DNA of 64,000 nt from Lycorma delicatula (lineage: Eukaryota > Arthropoda > Insecta > Hemiptera > Fulgoridae). The position numbers and the translations under genes are program-made. Under the pieces are notes generated by a model that was not told where the DNA came from, made no database searches, and was given only the letters and a program-made list of their open reading frames with translations. The stretch spans positions 144,909,036-144,973,035 of the forward strand of contig NC_134458.1 in NCBI RefSeq assembly GCF_047948215.1, given 5' to 3'. Shown in pieces: positions 46,005 through 57,325 of the stretch; within the stretch, counting starts at the first letter, position 1; the number at the start of each line of letters is the position of its first letter.

Positions 46005-47020
46005 TTAATTCGAAAAGCTGAATTCATCCGCAATGCGATGCAGACAGTCTTCTCTTACAGAATTTGCTGCAGCTGTGATTTTGATTTTCAGCTCATCCAA
46101 ATCAGCAGGTAATAGTAGAGGATAAACATTTTGTTTCATAAAATTCTCACAAGAAAATGTCATAAGGTGTAATGTCTGGAAATTCGGGGGGGGGGGGGGG
46201 GTCGAGTGTAGTGCAAAGCCGTGGCCTTCAATACCTTCTATCCAGCGTCGAGACAATGTTTCATTTAGAGATCGAATACACACAGTTGTGCCAACGTGGC
46301 AGAATGATTTTGGTGAAACAGCATTTAAAACAGCTCCATTCTGCTGAGAAATGAATTTTTCAGAGTCTTCATTTAGTTGAGAAGAAAACCAAACTTGCCG
46401 CATTTCAAGATAAAATCTCCTGTTACTTAAAAAGAAAAGGGTAATAAATTTTTGTAAACGAAACCGCCAAAAAACAATAACATTTGGTGAATTTCGCTCC
46501 TACTGTATAATCTCGTGCTGATTCTCAAGTCCTCATAAGCAAACATTGTGACGGTAAACTTTACCGCTTAAATGAAATATTTGTCACTAAAAATTAACCA
46601 CGGTAAGACCCATCATTTTCCATATCAACTAAGAGTATAGCACAGAAATTTTTACGTTTTCTTTTTTCACTTACACGAGGAGCTATCGGTTGTAATCGAT
46701 ATGACGTTAAATGCAGACATCGTCTTGACCCACGTCAAAAAGTTATATAAGGGATTACAAGTTCTCGGCTAGCGCGACGAGTCAACTTTTCGGGCTTCGC
46801 TGAAAAGCAGCTTGAATTCATTGTTCAATTTCCTATTAAGTGTATGGTCGCCATGAATTCTTTCTTCCCTTTACATTATCACCCCGATTCTTCAAATTAT
46901 TTACGCGAGCAACGAACGTTTTTAGGCAATGGTGTTCAGTCCTTAAACGTTGCCCAAACGCACGCTGAACCGTTATTACGGACTCTGTCTTGGTAAATTG
47001 TAGAACACGAAATACCTTCT
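46005..47020 (-). pseudogene. Decayed mariner-like transposase with G-run
   Basis: Minus-strand translation in several frames recovers a whole transposase. The N-terminal TKTESVITVQ.AF-like part is near 47000-46900, SPK.LTRRASREL near 46810-46770, LTSYRLQPIAP near 46710-46680, KVYRHNVCL.GLENQHE near 46560-46505 and SPNVIVF near 46490. The open frame 46403-46005 then has SQQNGAV (second catalytic Asp replaced by Asn), RRWIEG, and a run of 16 G on the plus strand (46186-46201) that encodes the PPPPP where relatives have PPRSPDL. The C-terminus is LPADLDELKIKITAAANS. No inverted repeats were found. Confidence 0.75.
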
Positions 47021-48605
47021 ATTGCATAAACACTATGTTGTTTACGATTGAGGTTAGCGTATATTTGAACGCTAATGTTGTAATCTGCTTGCCGGTATTT
47101 GAAACTTTAAAACGTGTACTTTAAAATGGTGTAAATTTCATTTACTGACCATCCGTGGTTGTACAGGTTATGGTTTTTAAACCGGATCATTCTTTATGAT
47201 GAACTCTATATTAAGCCAAGTATTAATATAATATGTGAATTTTTTATGTACCAGAGTTTCCTTAGATATTTCGTTTAGAAATATTCTAGAATTTCAATAT
47301 TTAAGTTACTTCATGTATCCCAGATTTAAGCTCCACATTTTTATCTCAAAAGCAGTCATGAGGAAATTCAAATTTTTAGTTAAATTGAATTAAAGCTATT
47401 TTCGAATTGCTTTTGATGTCCAATAGCATCTACACAATTATTTCGGTTTAATTGTTAAATCAACAATTTTTAAAGGAAATGTTTTACGTATACCATAGGT
47501 ACACAGATGTACTCGTATGTTCCACTTACACTCTTAATGAATAATCGATAACTGTATGGGGACATCCGTCCTTTGACTTTTAATTTGCTGTGATACAAAT
47601 ATTGATGTCCAGAAATCCAAAAACATAACATATACAGGACACCCGTCCTTTTGCCTTGCTTTCCATATTGTAAAATTAGACTTAAGTCCTTTATTTATTA
47701 ACTTATTTTTACACTGTGATCTGAAGTTTTAACTTATCAAAAAAATGTAATTTTTGTGAAAGCTAGGAGAGGATGCTTATATATTTTTGTTACATTCCCG
47801 GCTATGGCGATATGTGATGCTACAGCAGCTACTTCTATAACAGGGAAGTATAGAGATCGGTAAAGAAAATCTAAAAATATGTTTTTTCATCTTGTGACTT
47901 AAGGAGATATTAAAAAACATATTAAAAAAAGGATGGATTTAAATAAATTGCTAATAATCTGAAAAAATTAAAATTAAAAATTAATAAGATTAAACTTTTT
48001 ATTCCAGTCCTCTCAAGTGAGGTAGACGATTGTGCGTTTGTACGTATGTATATTGGCTTGTATTTGTTATTATAACTCCAGAATCCGTGGATCGATTTTC
48101 CTCAAATTAGGTAGACAAGTAGAACCTTCAAATGAAAAAATATTAAATTTTTGTAAAAATGGAAAAAAGGGTGAAGGTGTTTCGGCGGAAATGAAATTTC
48201 TATATTTTTCCGAGGCACGTTAGCAAAAGATTTTTATCAAGATCACAAATTATAGAAAAATTATATTTAATATTCACCCCCTCGCCAAAAATTACTTTAT
48301 ATTAGTTTTCTTTTTTTAACCTTAACTTGCTTCCGAAAAGAGATTAATGGGAGTTTTTTATATCACTATTTTTTTTTTTTGTGTTTTCTATTTTTTTTTT
48401 TTTCTATTTTTCTATTTTCTATTTTGCAGTATTAAAGTTAGTTCCCCATCCCACTCCAATTGTCTGTAGTAACAGAAAATATTTAAAAAAATTTAAATCC
48501 ATGTTGAAAGTAACCAGTTGCATTTAAAATGTAAAAATATATTTTTTTAAGCCTTACTCTTCAATATTATTGAAAAAAAAATTAGTCAAACATATTCATC
48601 CTCTA
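47021..48605. other. Unassigned AT-rich DNA
   Basis: Contains two similar phrases, TGTATGGGGACATCCGTCC (about 47552) and TATACAGGACACCCGTCC (about 47632), and a T-rich tract at 48365-48425. The plus-strand frame at 48032-48223 lacks a domain; its flanks (ATAACTCCAGAATCCGTGGA near 48073) resemble repeat tails. Confidence 0.4.
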
Positions 48606-48610
48606 CATCA

Positions 48611-48899
48611 GGCGTGGCCTACAGTTTTTTTCTCAGGGCCGAATTGGAAAGAAAACCTTTTCATGGATCGAGGGAAATATTAAAATTATAAAATGTAAAA
48701 TTCAAAAACGATTCATTTAAGTAAACAAAATTTTATTATGGAATTTGTTTATGAATAAATATAAGTAATTTAGTATAAAAAAAAATAATATGACGTAAGT
48801 TTTTTTTTTAATTTCCGTATTTTCCATTATTCAATTTCTTTAAAAAAAAAAGTAATATTGAAAAATTTTTCGCGGGCTGTATTTTGGCCATGTCTAACC
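48611..48899. mobile_element. Probable hAT-type MITE
   Basis: Left end CAGGCGTGGCCTACAG followed by a T-run and CAGGGCCGAATTGG. Right end GCGGGCTGTATTTTGGCCATGTCTA. Read inward, the ends share a (C/T)AGGC/A(G/A)TGGCC core. This is the layout of short non-autonomous hAT elements in many animals. No open frame, and no clear 8-bp TSD, so borders are approximate. Confidence 0.6.
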
Positions 48900-49493
48900 G
48901 AGACTTAGAAAATTACAGCTTTGTTTAGAATTTTGGCTGTATATTTGTACTTTTTAAACAATCTCTAATTTTTTTTTTTCTAAACTTATTAACACCTTTT
49001 AGGGATTATTTTCTTAAAAATTAATTTTACCCGAATGTTTTTCCTTGAGTATCCTAAAATTAAAATATTTCCAAAATGAAGAAACTTTTTTCATACAATT
49101 TCAAATTTTTAATGTTAAAAACGTATTTTGTTAAATTATAAAATCACGTAAAAACGACTTAACGTAAAAACAATTTAGTCGTTATTTAAACAATTTAATG
49201 TTCGCCCCTTATGAAGGAGCATCCAATTTTAGAAAAAAATCGTAAAAGTTTTTAAACTTCGATTTTAATTTATTTAAAATAAATCTTAGTGAATATTTTA
49301 ATCATTAAAAAAATCCTGATACATGAGCTACCAAACTTTCATAAAGTCGATAACATCTTTTTGTCATAAACATCATAATTCTGGTTACTGTTTATCAATA
49401 AGAAGGGATTATTTTATCATAAATATACAATTAGAACTTACAATGATTGAATTGAAAAATTAATTGCGTAACTTAATAGGTGTAGCCGAGAAA
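48900..49493. other. AT-rich DNA without a recognised gene
   Basis: Nothing recognised. Confidence 0.55.
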
Positions 49494-49495
49494 TA

Positions 49496-50822
49496 CAGGG
49501 TCATTCACGGGTACCGGATGTTTTTAAAATAATCATAAAAAATTGAATATTTACGTTAAAAAAGTTTTATTGGTACTGTAACACTTGTTAAATCAAAGCA
49601 TTTGTTACTTACTCATGAACGAAAAATTATGTCCGGCAAGTGATGTCCATTTTGGGCAATACATTGTTGTAGCCTTTTACGGTAACTGGCCTCAATTCTT
49701 TGCAGCATGTCTGCATCAATCTGGGTGACGTGATGACGAATTGCGATCTTTAGGTCCTCCAATGTACGCGGTTTATTGCCGTACACACGCGATTTCAGAA
49801 ACCCCCACAGAAAAAAATCACAACTACTCAAGTCGGGGGACCGAGGGGGCCAAGGAATGTCGCCGAATCTGGAAACAATCCGTCCCGGAAACAAGTTACG
49901 GAGAACAGCCATCGTTGCCCTTGCTGTAGCTCCATCCTGCTGGAATAACACATTTTGAAAATCGATTCCCCGGTTTCGTAACTCAGGGTTGAAAAACGTA
50001 TTCAACATCGCAATGTAATATCAGCTGTTATACTTACGGCAGCGTCATTTTCTTCAAAAAAATATGGTCCAATAACACCGGCCTTTCCTATTGCACACCA
50101 AACAGTCACCTTTGGGCTATGAAGTGGTTTCTCGTGAAGATGATGTGGGTCTCTTTCTGCCCAATACCGGCAATTCCGTTTGTTGACGAAGCCATTCCGA
50201 TGAAAATGGGCTTCGACACTCATTAACAATAACAAATTTTCATTTTCTTCAAAAATGGTAAGCATTTGTCGACAGAATTGTAATCGCTGCGTGAAATCTT
50301 ACACGTTTAACTGCTGCACGACGGCTATCTTGTAGGGATGGAAATGCAGGTCTGTATGCAGAATTCGTCTTACCGTACTTGTGCTCATTTGAAGCGCTGC
50401 TGAATAGAGATTGTGCCTCTGAATAGAGCGGCGTGGGCTTCTGACAATGGCTTCCTTTACTCGTTCGATGTTCTCCGGAGTGCTAGCAGTTCGTCGGGGA
50501 CCGGGTGGTTTTTTCTTCAATATTGAACCACTTGTTCGAAGGTTGTTTACACATCGCAATATTGTGTTACGAGAAGGGACACTTGCATTACGATGGATAT
50601 TAAACTGACGGCGGAAATCTCGCTGAACAACAGTTACGGATTCGTCATTTCGCACAAAACTGTCATACGCGTACAGGCGTTGGTCTAGCGTCCACGGCCC
50701 CATTTCAACGACTAAAATGTAAATGCTATGAACAAAGGAAACATCAGACACCAGCCACGTGCCCCTCCCACCACGAACGCCCGAGTAGAAACCACTTCAA
50801 AAACATCCCGTGAATGACCCTG
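49496..50822 (-). mobile_element. Mariner/Tc1-superfamily transposon with TIRs and TA target duplication
   Basis: A 1327-bp element flanked by TA on both sides (49494-49495 and 50823-50824). Both ends begin with the same 16-bp inverted repeat CAGGGTCATTCACGGG. The left end then has six extra bases (TACCGG) before ATGTTTTT; the right end goes straight to ATGTTTTT. Almost the whole interior is a transposase pseudogene on the minus strand. Confidence 0.95.
49613..50703 (-). pseudogene. DUF4817/DDE transposase, recently inactivated
   Basis: Read from the ATG at 50703: MGPWTLDQRLYAYDSFVRND (DUF4817-type N-terminus), VQRDFRRQFNIHRNASVPSR, RSPRRSIQRH, HFHPYKIAVVQQL, a TAA at 50299-50301, then QRLQFCRQMLTIFEENENLL. 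MSVEAHFHRNG follows, where the family has MSDEAHF, so the first catalytic Asp is Val (50215-50217). After SITADI a one-base deletion near 50010 shifts the frame into MLNTFFNPELRNRGIDF, FQQDGATARA (second Asp present) and WPPRSPDLSSCDFFLWG (third Asp present), with a stop at 49613-49615. Compared with relatives, about three residues are missing after QQDGATA. It needs an intact transposase in trans to move. Confidence 0.92.
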
Positions 50823-50824
50823 TA

Positions 50825-52507
50825 TTTTCCCGTGTCATATCACTCACTTAAGTGTTTTATTTATTATACACACTTAAAAAAGATGATAAAACTGCATCAA
50901 ACTAGAAAGTGTGTGATAATAAACCATCACTCTCTCTCACTCACTTAACTGATAGAGAGAAGACACCTACAAAAAAAAATCTTGTCAGTATACCATGTGA
51001 AATATCAAAAAAAGAAAAACAATTACAGGAAGAATTTTGCATCCGTAACCTAAATTTTTATTACTGATGGGAGTATTGTAGGTAAGAAACGAAACAGAAA
51101 CCGTGAGTGGAAGCGAATGCTAGCAAATAAATCTCGGCTGTAAGGTTCATATTATAAATCAGGATAGATGAAACAACTTTTATATATTAATGAAAAATTT
51201 TTGAAACAACCGTCTCTTGTAAATTACAATTTAAAATAAACGTCTCTAGACGGATTTCAAATTTTATTTGTTTAAATGCATCTTACGATTCGTTTAAAAC
51301 CGTTTTCTGTTCAATCAGTGCAAACATCTCACTGTCAAATTGAGTTGATCCCTTTTCATTTTTATGTGCTTCTTCCATGTGAGATAATGATTTCGGTACG
51401 TTCCCAAATAATTAATATCATCTAACTGCGTCAATCCTATGTTATCCAATATTATTTTATAGACTAAAAAAAAAATTAATATCTGTTACGTGAAATTTTG
51501 ATTTCGCTTTTCTCAGATTATATGAACACACATAATCATACTACTCCAGCAAATAAATTTTCCTTCTCCGAGTAAAATCATATATTATTTTTTATTTAAT
51601 TATTTATATAGAATAAAATAACTTTTTTTTTATTCTGTAGCTAATTTTCTTATTTTTGATGGGATGTCATTCGACCAAGAAAAGTTATCTACCAATAGAA
51701 ATATAAAGTATATTGAATACTTGTTGACAAAAGTGAAAACGAAACTAGGAAACAATAAAGTGAAACAGAGTGAAATAAAAACAGAATTTAGGAGGTAAAT
51801 ATTTACCGTATTATATGAATCCAGTCACATATAAAGAAAAATAAAATTTATAGATTTTCTTTGTTATCTTTTATAAACCAACTTTTTCGCTATTTAGAAA
51901 TTTTGATAGCGTTGCGTAGAATATAAAATTCTTCATTAGGGAAAAAATTAATAATTTTTGTTCACCGATTTGTGAAATAAAGTATTGATTAACGAAAGAG
52001 AAATTTTAATATATTCAGCATGCTCGTTATATGTGTCAGTATGTATTCCTGTCCATGCGCGTGCGTCTATTAAACTTTAATTTTGAAGTTGCTGTACGTA
52101 AATATCTGTAAAATATTTCGGAAATAAGGAAAAATCAATAAGGTGGTTTGGCTTTCATTTTGAAAAGTGGCTAACCACATCCTTCGTTATATGGTTTTTC
52201 TCCAATATCTAATTTTCTTTTCTATTAGAAAAAAAATGTTTTCTAGAAAATAAATACAATCAAATAACTCGTGCAATTTGTAAAAAAGAATTTTATCTCA
52301 CAGTTTAGTTTTTAAGGCTGATAAATAATGTATAAATAATTTAGGTTTAATTAATTTTGTTTTATTAAAATAATGAAAACACTTCATTAAATTTATGTAA
52401 ATTAATTATAGCTTCATATAATTTTTTATTAATAAAGTCACTCAAACATGACAAAGAAAGCAAAATTAAAGGCCAGTTTCCTTATAGTTCATTTCTTCTA
52501 AAAATTT
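50825..52507. other. AT-rich DNA without a recognised gene
   Basis: No long open frame and no recognised element. It contains some CTCTCTCAC/TCACTCACTT text near 50930. Confidence 0.5.
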
Positions 52508-53769
52508 GAATACAGAACAATTAGTTTAACTAGTCATGCATCAAAAATCTTAACTAGAATTTTATACAGAAGAATTGAGAGGAGAGTGGAAGAAGTGTTA
52601 GGAGAAGACCAATTTGGTTTCCGGAAAAGTATAGGGACAAGGGAAGCAATTTTAGGCCTCAGATTAATAGTAGAAGGAAGATTAAAGAAAAACAAACCAA
52701 CATACTTGGCGTTTATAGACCTAGAAAAGGCTTTCGATAACGTAGACTGGAATAAAATGTTCAGCATTTAAAAAAAATTAGGGTTCAAATACAGAGATAG
52801 AAGAACAATTGCTAACATGTACAGGAACCAAACAGCAACAATAACAATTGAAGAACATAAGAAAGAAGCCCTAATAAGAAAGGGAGTCCGACAAGGATGT
52901 TCCCTATCGCCGTTACTTTTTAATCTTTACATGGAACTAGCAGTTAATGATGTTAAAGAACAATTTAGATTCGGAGTAACAGTACAAGGTGAAAAGATAA
53001 AGATGCTACGATTTGCTGATGATATAGTAATTCTAGCCGAGAGTAAAAAGGATTTAGAAGAAACAATGAACGGCATAGATGAAGTCCTACGCAAAAACTA
53101 TCGCATGAAAATAAACAAGAACAAAACAAAAGTAATGAAATGTAGTAGAAATAACAAAGATGGACCACTGAATGTGAAAATAGGAGGAGAAAAGATTATG
53201 GAGGTAGAAGAATTTTGTTATTTGGGAAGTAAAATTACTAAAGATGGACGAAGCAGGAGCGATATAAAATGCCGAATAGCACAAGCTAAACGAGCCTTCA
53301 GTAAGAAATATAATTTGTTTACATCAAAAATGAATTTAAATGTCAGGAAAAGATTTTTGAAAGTGTATGTTTGGAGTGTCGCTTTATATGGAAGTGAAAC
53401 TTGGACAATCGGAGTATCTGAGAAGAAAAGATTAGAAGCTTCTGAAATGTAGTGCTATAGGAGAATGTTAAAAATCAGATGGGTGGATAAAGTGACAAAT
53501 GAAGAGGTATTGCGGCAAATAGATGAAGAAAGTAGCATTTGGAAAAATATAGTTAAAAGAAGAGACAGACTTATAGGCCACATACTAAGGCATCCTGGAA
53601 TAGTCGCTTTAATATTGGAAGGACAGGTATAAGGGAAAAATTGTGTAGGCAGGCCACGTTTGGAGTATGTAAAACAAATTGTTGGGGATGTAGGATGTAG
53701 AGGGTATACTGAAATGAAACGACTACCACTAGATCTTGGAATCTTGGAGAGCTGCATCAAACCAGTCAA
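52508..53769 (+). pseudogene. RTE reverse transcriptase remnant with three stops
   Basis: Contains EDQFGFRKSIGTREAILGL, LEKAFDNVDWNKM, KGVRQGCSLSPLLFNLYMEL, FADD, and WSVALYGSETWTIGVSEKKR. In-frame stops: TAA at 52769-52771 (Leu in copy 1), TAG at 53450-53452 (Trp) and TAA at 53630-53632 (Glu). A one-base insertion near 53737 shifts the last residues. The QG codon that is a stop in copies 1 and 4 is intact here (KGVRQG). It is more decayed than copies 2 and 4. Confidence 0.9.
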
Positions 53770-53797
53770 ATGACTGAAGACAAAAAAAAAAAAAAAA
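52508..53797 (+). mobile_element. RTE copy 3, 5'-truncated
   Basis: Begins at GAATACAGAACAATTAGTTT, matching the antisense of copy 1 near 7275, and ends in GACTGAAGAC plus a poly-A run. AAAAATTTGA occurs at the 5' border (52500-52509) and after the poly-A (up to about 53802), a possible TSD that overlaps A-runs and is therefore weak. Confidence 0.9.
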
Positions 53798-53859
53798 TTT
53801 GAAAAAAATTATGAAAAGTACTTTTAACATTTTTGAAAAGTAAACTGTATTAAAAAATC

Positions 53860-54335
53860 CTTTCACAAATGTAGTCATTTGCCAATTTTTGAAAAATACT
53901 TTAAATTGAATAAGCAAACACAGCTGGATACCATTCCACTTAGACATTTAACTTAATGAAAAAGCAGATAAGTTGGCTAAACACGTTACTAATGTCTCGA
54001 ACTCAATATGTAATTGAACATTTTGCCGACGCTTAAAAAAGCTTAAAAACTATCCGGAGAGAGAGAGAGAGAGAGAGAGAGAGTAATTAATAACTAGAAC
54101 GAAAAACGGCACAGATCAACCCTCAAAAACTCCATCCAATACGAAAAAGTATTTCTGAAGAAAATCCTGCATGCTCATTTCCTAGGAAAAAAACAAGTTA
54201 TCATAACTCGACTGAGAATAGGACACACTAATTTTAGCCATATACGTCGCGTATTGAAAAAAGAGCGAAATCTATGTGAATATTACCAGGGTTATCTATT
54301 AGTAAAACACATTATTACCAACTGTCCATACAGCT
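53860..54335 (+). pseudogene. LINE RNase H tail fragment
   Basis: Plus-strand translation gives WIPFHLDI, a stop, LNEKADKLAKHVTN (53925-53990), the end of an RNase H domain (WIPSH.GI..NE.AD.LAK type). After a GA microsatellite (54057-54083) come LRIGHTNFSHIRRVLKKERNLCEYYQGYLLVKHIITNCPY (54205-54330), the cysteine/histidine-containing region that follows RNase H in I-group elements. Frames are broken. Confidence 0.75.
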
Positions 54336-54665
54336 AAACGAAAAGAACACTTTAGCCTAGGGATTCGACGCGCTCTCAATGACAGATTCCCTAATCGTTG
54401 GATTGGTACGGCTGGTCCTGTGCTTTCGCCTCCGAGAAACCCAGATCTGACACTTCTAGACATTTTTCTATGGAAATACGTTACAAACATTGCCTACAGT
54501 GAAAAAATCATGGATGTATATTTAAGACAACGGATCACCCACCGCTGTTATTAACAGTTACTCCTGCGATGATCCAGCGTACCTAGGCAGAAGTCAATTA
54601 CTGCTCTGAGCGACCAGCGGAGCTCATATTGAAACATTCTAAGGTATATAAAAAACTTTTTGATT
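54336..54665 (+). pseudogene. Mariner-like transposase 3' fragment
   Basis: Translation gives LGIRRALNDRFPNRWIGTAGPVLSPPRNPDLTLLDIFLWKYVTNIAY (54356-54498), the C-terminal DDE segment (WPPRSPDLTPLDFFLWGY type, third catalytic Asp present), followed by a frame change and ITHRCY.QLL text. The 5' part is missing and it abuts the LINE fragment directly. It belongs to the same broad family as the copies at 2.4 and 46 kb. Confidence 0.8.
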
Positions 54666-56787
54666 TGGTGAATTAAAAAAAAAAAAAAAATACTCGTTTG
54701 ATTATCTGTTGTAGTTTCTAGATACCGATTTTAATAAATTGATACTATCTTTTTCGTGACCTTTTACCTGTAGTCTATAAATCAATGTCTCTGAGTGTTT
54801 TATAAGATGACATGTTTTCTTGATATGATCAAATTTATTTCGTTTGAACTAAGATTAAACCGTACTGGGTTGCCTTTAAACGACTGAACGAAAAGCTAAG
54901 CCTCTCGATCATTATTAAAAATTTAATATGATTATGTATATTTTTTCTAAAGTACACTGTCATCTCTTGAGGCCCCCTCATAAAGTCACATCGAGTTTTC
55001 AAGATAAAAATAATGGGCTGCCAATTAATTGTTTAGTACCTATTAAATATGAATCGTATCGACCGATATTTATAAAATTAAAACTGTTAATGCTTTTTTT
55101 TCCTGAACAGAACAATCACTTATGTTTAAAATAAATAACAATATCCTCTTTACCAGTCTAGGATAAACTTTTGTTGTATAACTTAACATAATACTTCGGC
55201 TTTAAAGAATTTTATTATGTATCATTGCCATTTTTAATTATTTATCCTAAAATTTATTTAAAATACAATTAAAAGACTTTTTCTACAGCACAATATTACT
55301 GTCGATGAATGTTTAATAATACTAATTAAATATTTTTAAAAAGATTTGTGATTTCTACATCCTTTTCAGCTTGTACATAATACGTGCTCAAATAACTACA
55401 ATAACACAATCAGAATTGTCAATCATTCAGTAATTATTTTTTTATATTTAATATCTTTAAGTGTTTAATGCATTTACGTCAATATTTTTTCATGTATTTA
55501 TATTTTAATATATTTGGATTTTAATCCCAGCTACTTTTTTTTCAAATATAATTAATTGTATAGATTCCTGACATGATTTATGTAATGTATCATTAAGTAC
55601 CATCACAATAAAATAATTATTCATTTAAATACTTCATTTATAATGGATATGAATGCTTTGTAATAATTTTTTTTTAAATGTTTTCATTCATTCTTTACAT
55701 TTTTTTAAATTTGTTCACACCTTTTAAAAGTACACTGATTTTTATTTATTTTTTTCTTCAAATCTTGAATATGATGTTCAACCAGTTACCGCGATTTTTT
55801 AAACAAACAAAAAACCACTTGAATTTTTTTTTAATATTAGAAAATAACTTTAAAAAATTAAAATATTAGAAAATAACTTTTACGCTTTACTGAAAACTGG
55901 TTGCTAATATTTATCAACGTGTCTTGAAGGTAAGAAGTAGATAAAGAAACTAGTAAAATTTTTTTTAAATTTATTTTATGAACGTAAGAGTATATATAAA
56001 ATTAAGTTAAAAAAATATACATTCAGAGCAGCGCTATAAAATGCGACAATTTCTCTGAATTGCTCTACGTACAGTCCCCTTTATATTGTCTCCCTTTATG
56101 CTGTTTCAAATTCTTTTTTTAATGATTCTAGGCTTTTATGTTTCTTACGAACAACATTTTTCATACTTACAATGATTTTTTTTTTTTATAGCCTTAACCA
56201 AATAAAAAACAATAAGACTTAGCTCATATAAAGAAATCAAAAAATTAAGTTTAAAAATGAAGGCTCTTATCGTATTTGTACATTTTTTTGTTGGATTTGT
56301 TCATACTTTTTGTTGAATATAATGATTTTAAAATCTTATTTTATAAAGGATTTTTTAAAATATTAGATTAACACTTTTTCAACTTTTCTTTAAACTTCAA
56401 CGTTCTGAAATGGGTCTCATATTAAGGATTAAAAGGTGAAATGTTAAAACTGATTTTAATCTGGTGTCGAACTCAATAATTAAAAATTTAAAGAAAATTA
56501 AACATTCGGACCCATTTTACTTTCCCAGGGAATATAGGAAAACAAAATTAAACAGGAAAAGTATGGTGATAACAACAAAAATGAGGTATGTGTATTTTGA
56601 AAATATTTACTTTTTAGATCCCAATTAGTTTATCTAGATCAATATAAACCATAATGTGTGTGTGTGATGTGTGTATATATATATGAATATTTTTAAAAAA
56701 AATTCTTAACTTTTATTCCCCACATCTAAAAAAATATATACCCTCTTTTTTTAATTTTTAGTTCTAACACTTTTTTATATTATGATT

Positions 56788-56829
<42 letters not shown>

Positions 56830-56924
56830 CATTTTTATTATTAATGACCAGGAAAATCATGCAATACTCTGGCTTTTTTTAAATATATTTAGAATTTCCA
56901 TATGCTTGTTTATAAAAAAATTTA
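54666..56924. other. AT-rich DNA with ATT microsatellite
   Basis: An ATT repeat spans about 56791-56829 and a short GT/TA run lies near 56654-56684. The frames at 54928-55134 and 55678-55869 show no domain. About 56515-56650 resembles 29275-29400 (GAGAATATAG / GGGAATATAGG, ATCAAAAATGGGGTAT / AACAAAAATGAGGTAT, CCAACTAGTTTATATA / CCAATTAGTTTATCTA), a further repeat pair. Confidence 0.5.
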
Positions 56925-57226
56925 CTCTCTTTTTTTCTTTTTAACGTCCGGAACCGTTAAGGTATGATTTCAGAGGATGAATGAGCATATGTATGAATGT
57001 AAATGAAATTTAGTCTTGTAAAATCTGAGATTGACCGTTCCTGAGATGTGTAGTTGATTGAAACCCATGAAACCCAACCACCAAAGAACACCGGTATCCA
57101 CGATCTAGTATTCAAATCCGTATAAAAGTAACTACCTTTAGTAGGATTTGAACCTTGGAACGCCCGACTTCGAAATCAGCTGAGTTTCGATGTCGAGTTA
57201 AAGACTAGACTAGCCCTGTGGGGTTT
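56925..57226 (-). mobile_element. SINE family 1, nearly full copy
   Basis: The minus strand starts near AAACCCCACAGGGCTAGTCT, carries a B-box-like GTTCAAATCC, then GATCGTGGATACCGGTGTTC and GGTTTCAATCAACTACAC, and ends in AAAAAGAAAAAAAG. The flanks AAAAAATTTACT (about 56915) and AAAAAATTAACT (about 57227) may be a TSD with one mismatch. Confidence 0.85.
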
Positions 57227-57325
57227 AAAAAATTAACTACATTACAAAATTTTAACGCATGTTAAGCTACATTACATTTTACCTTTTCAACCAGTAAATT
57301 TTATTACGGATCTTTTTTATTCCAT

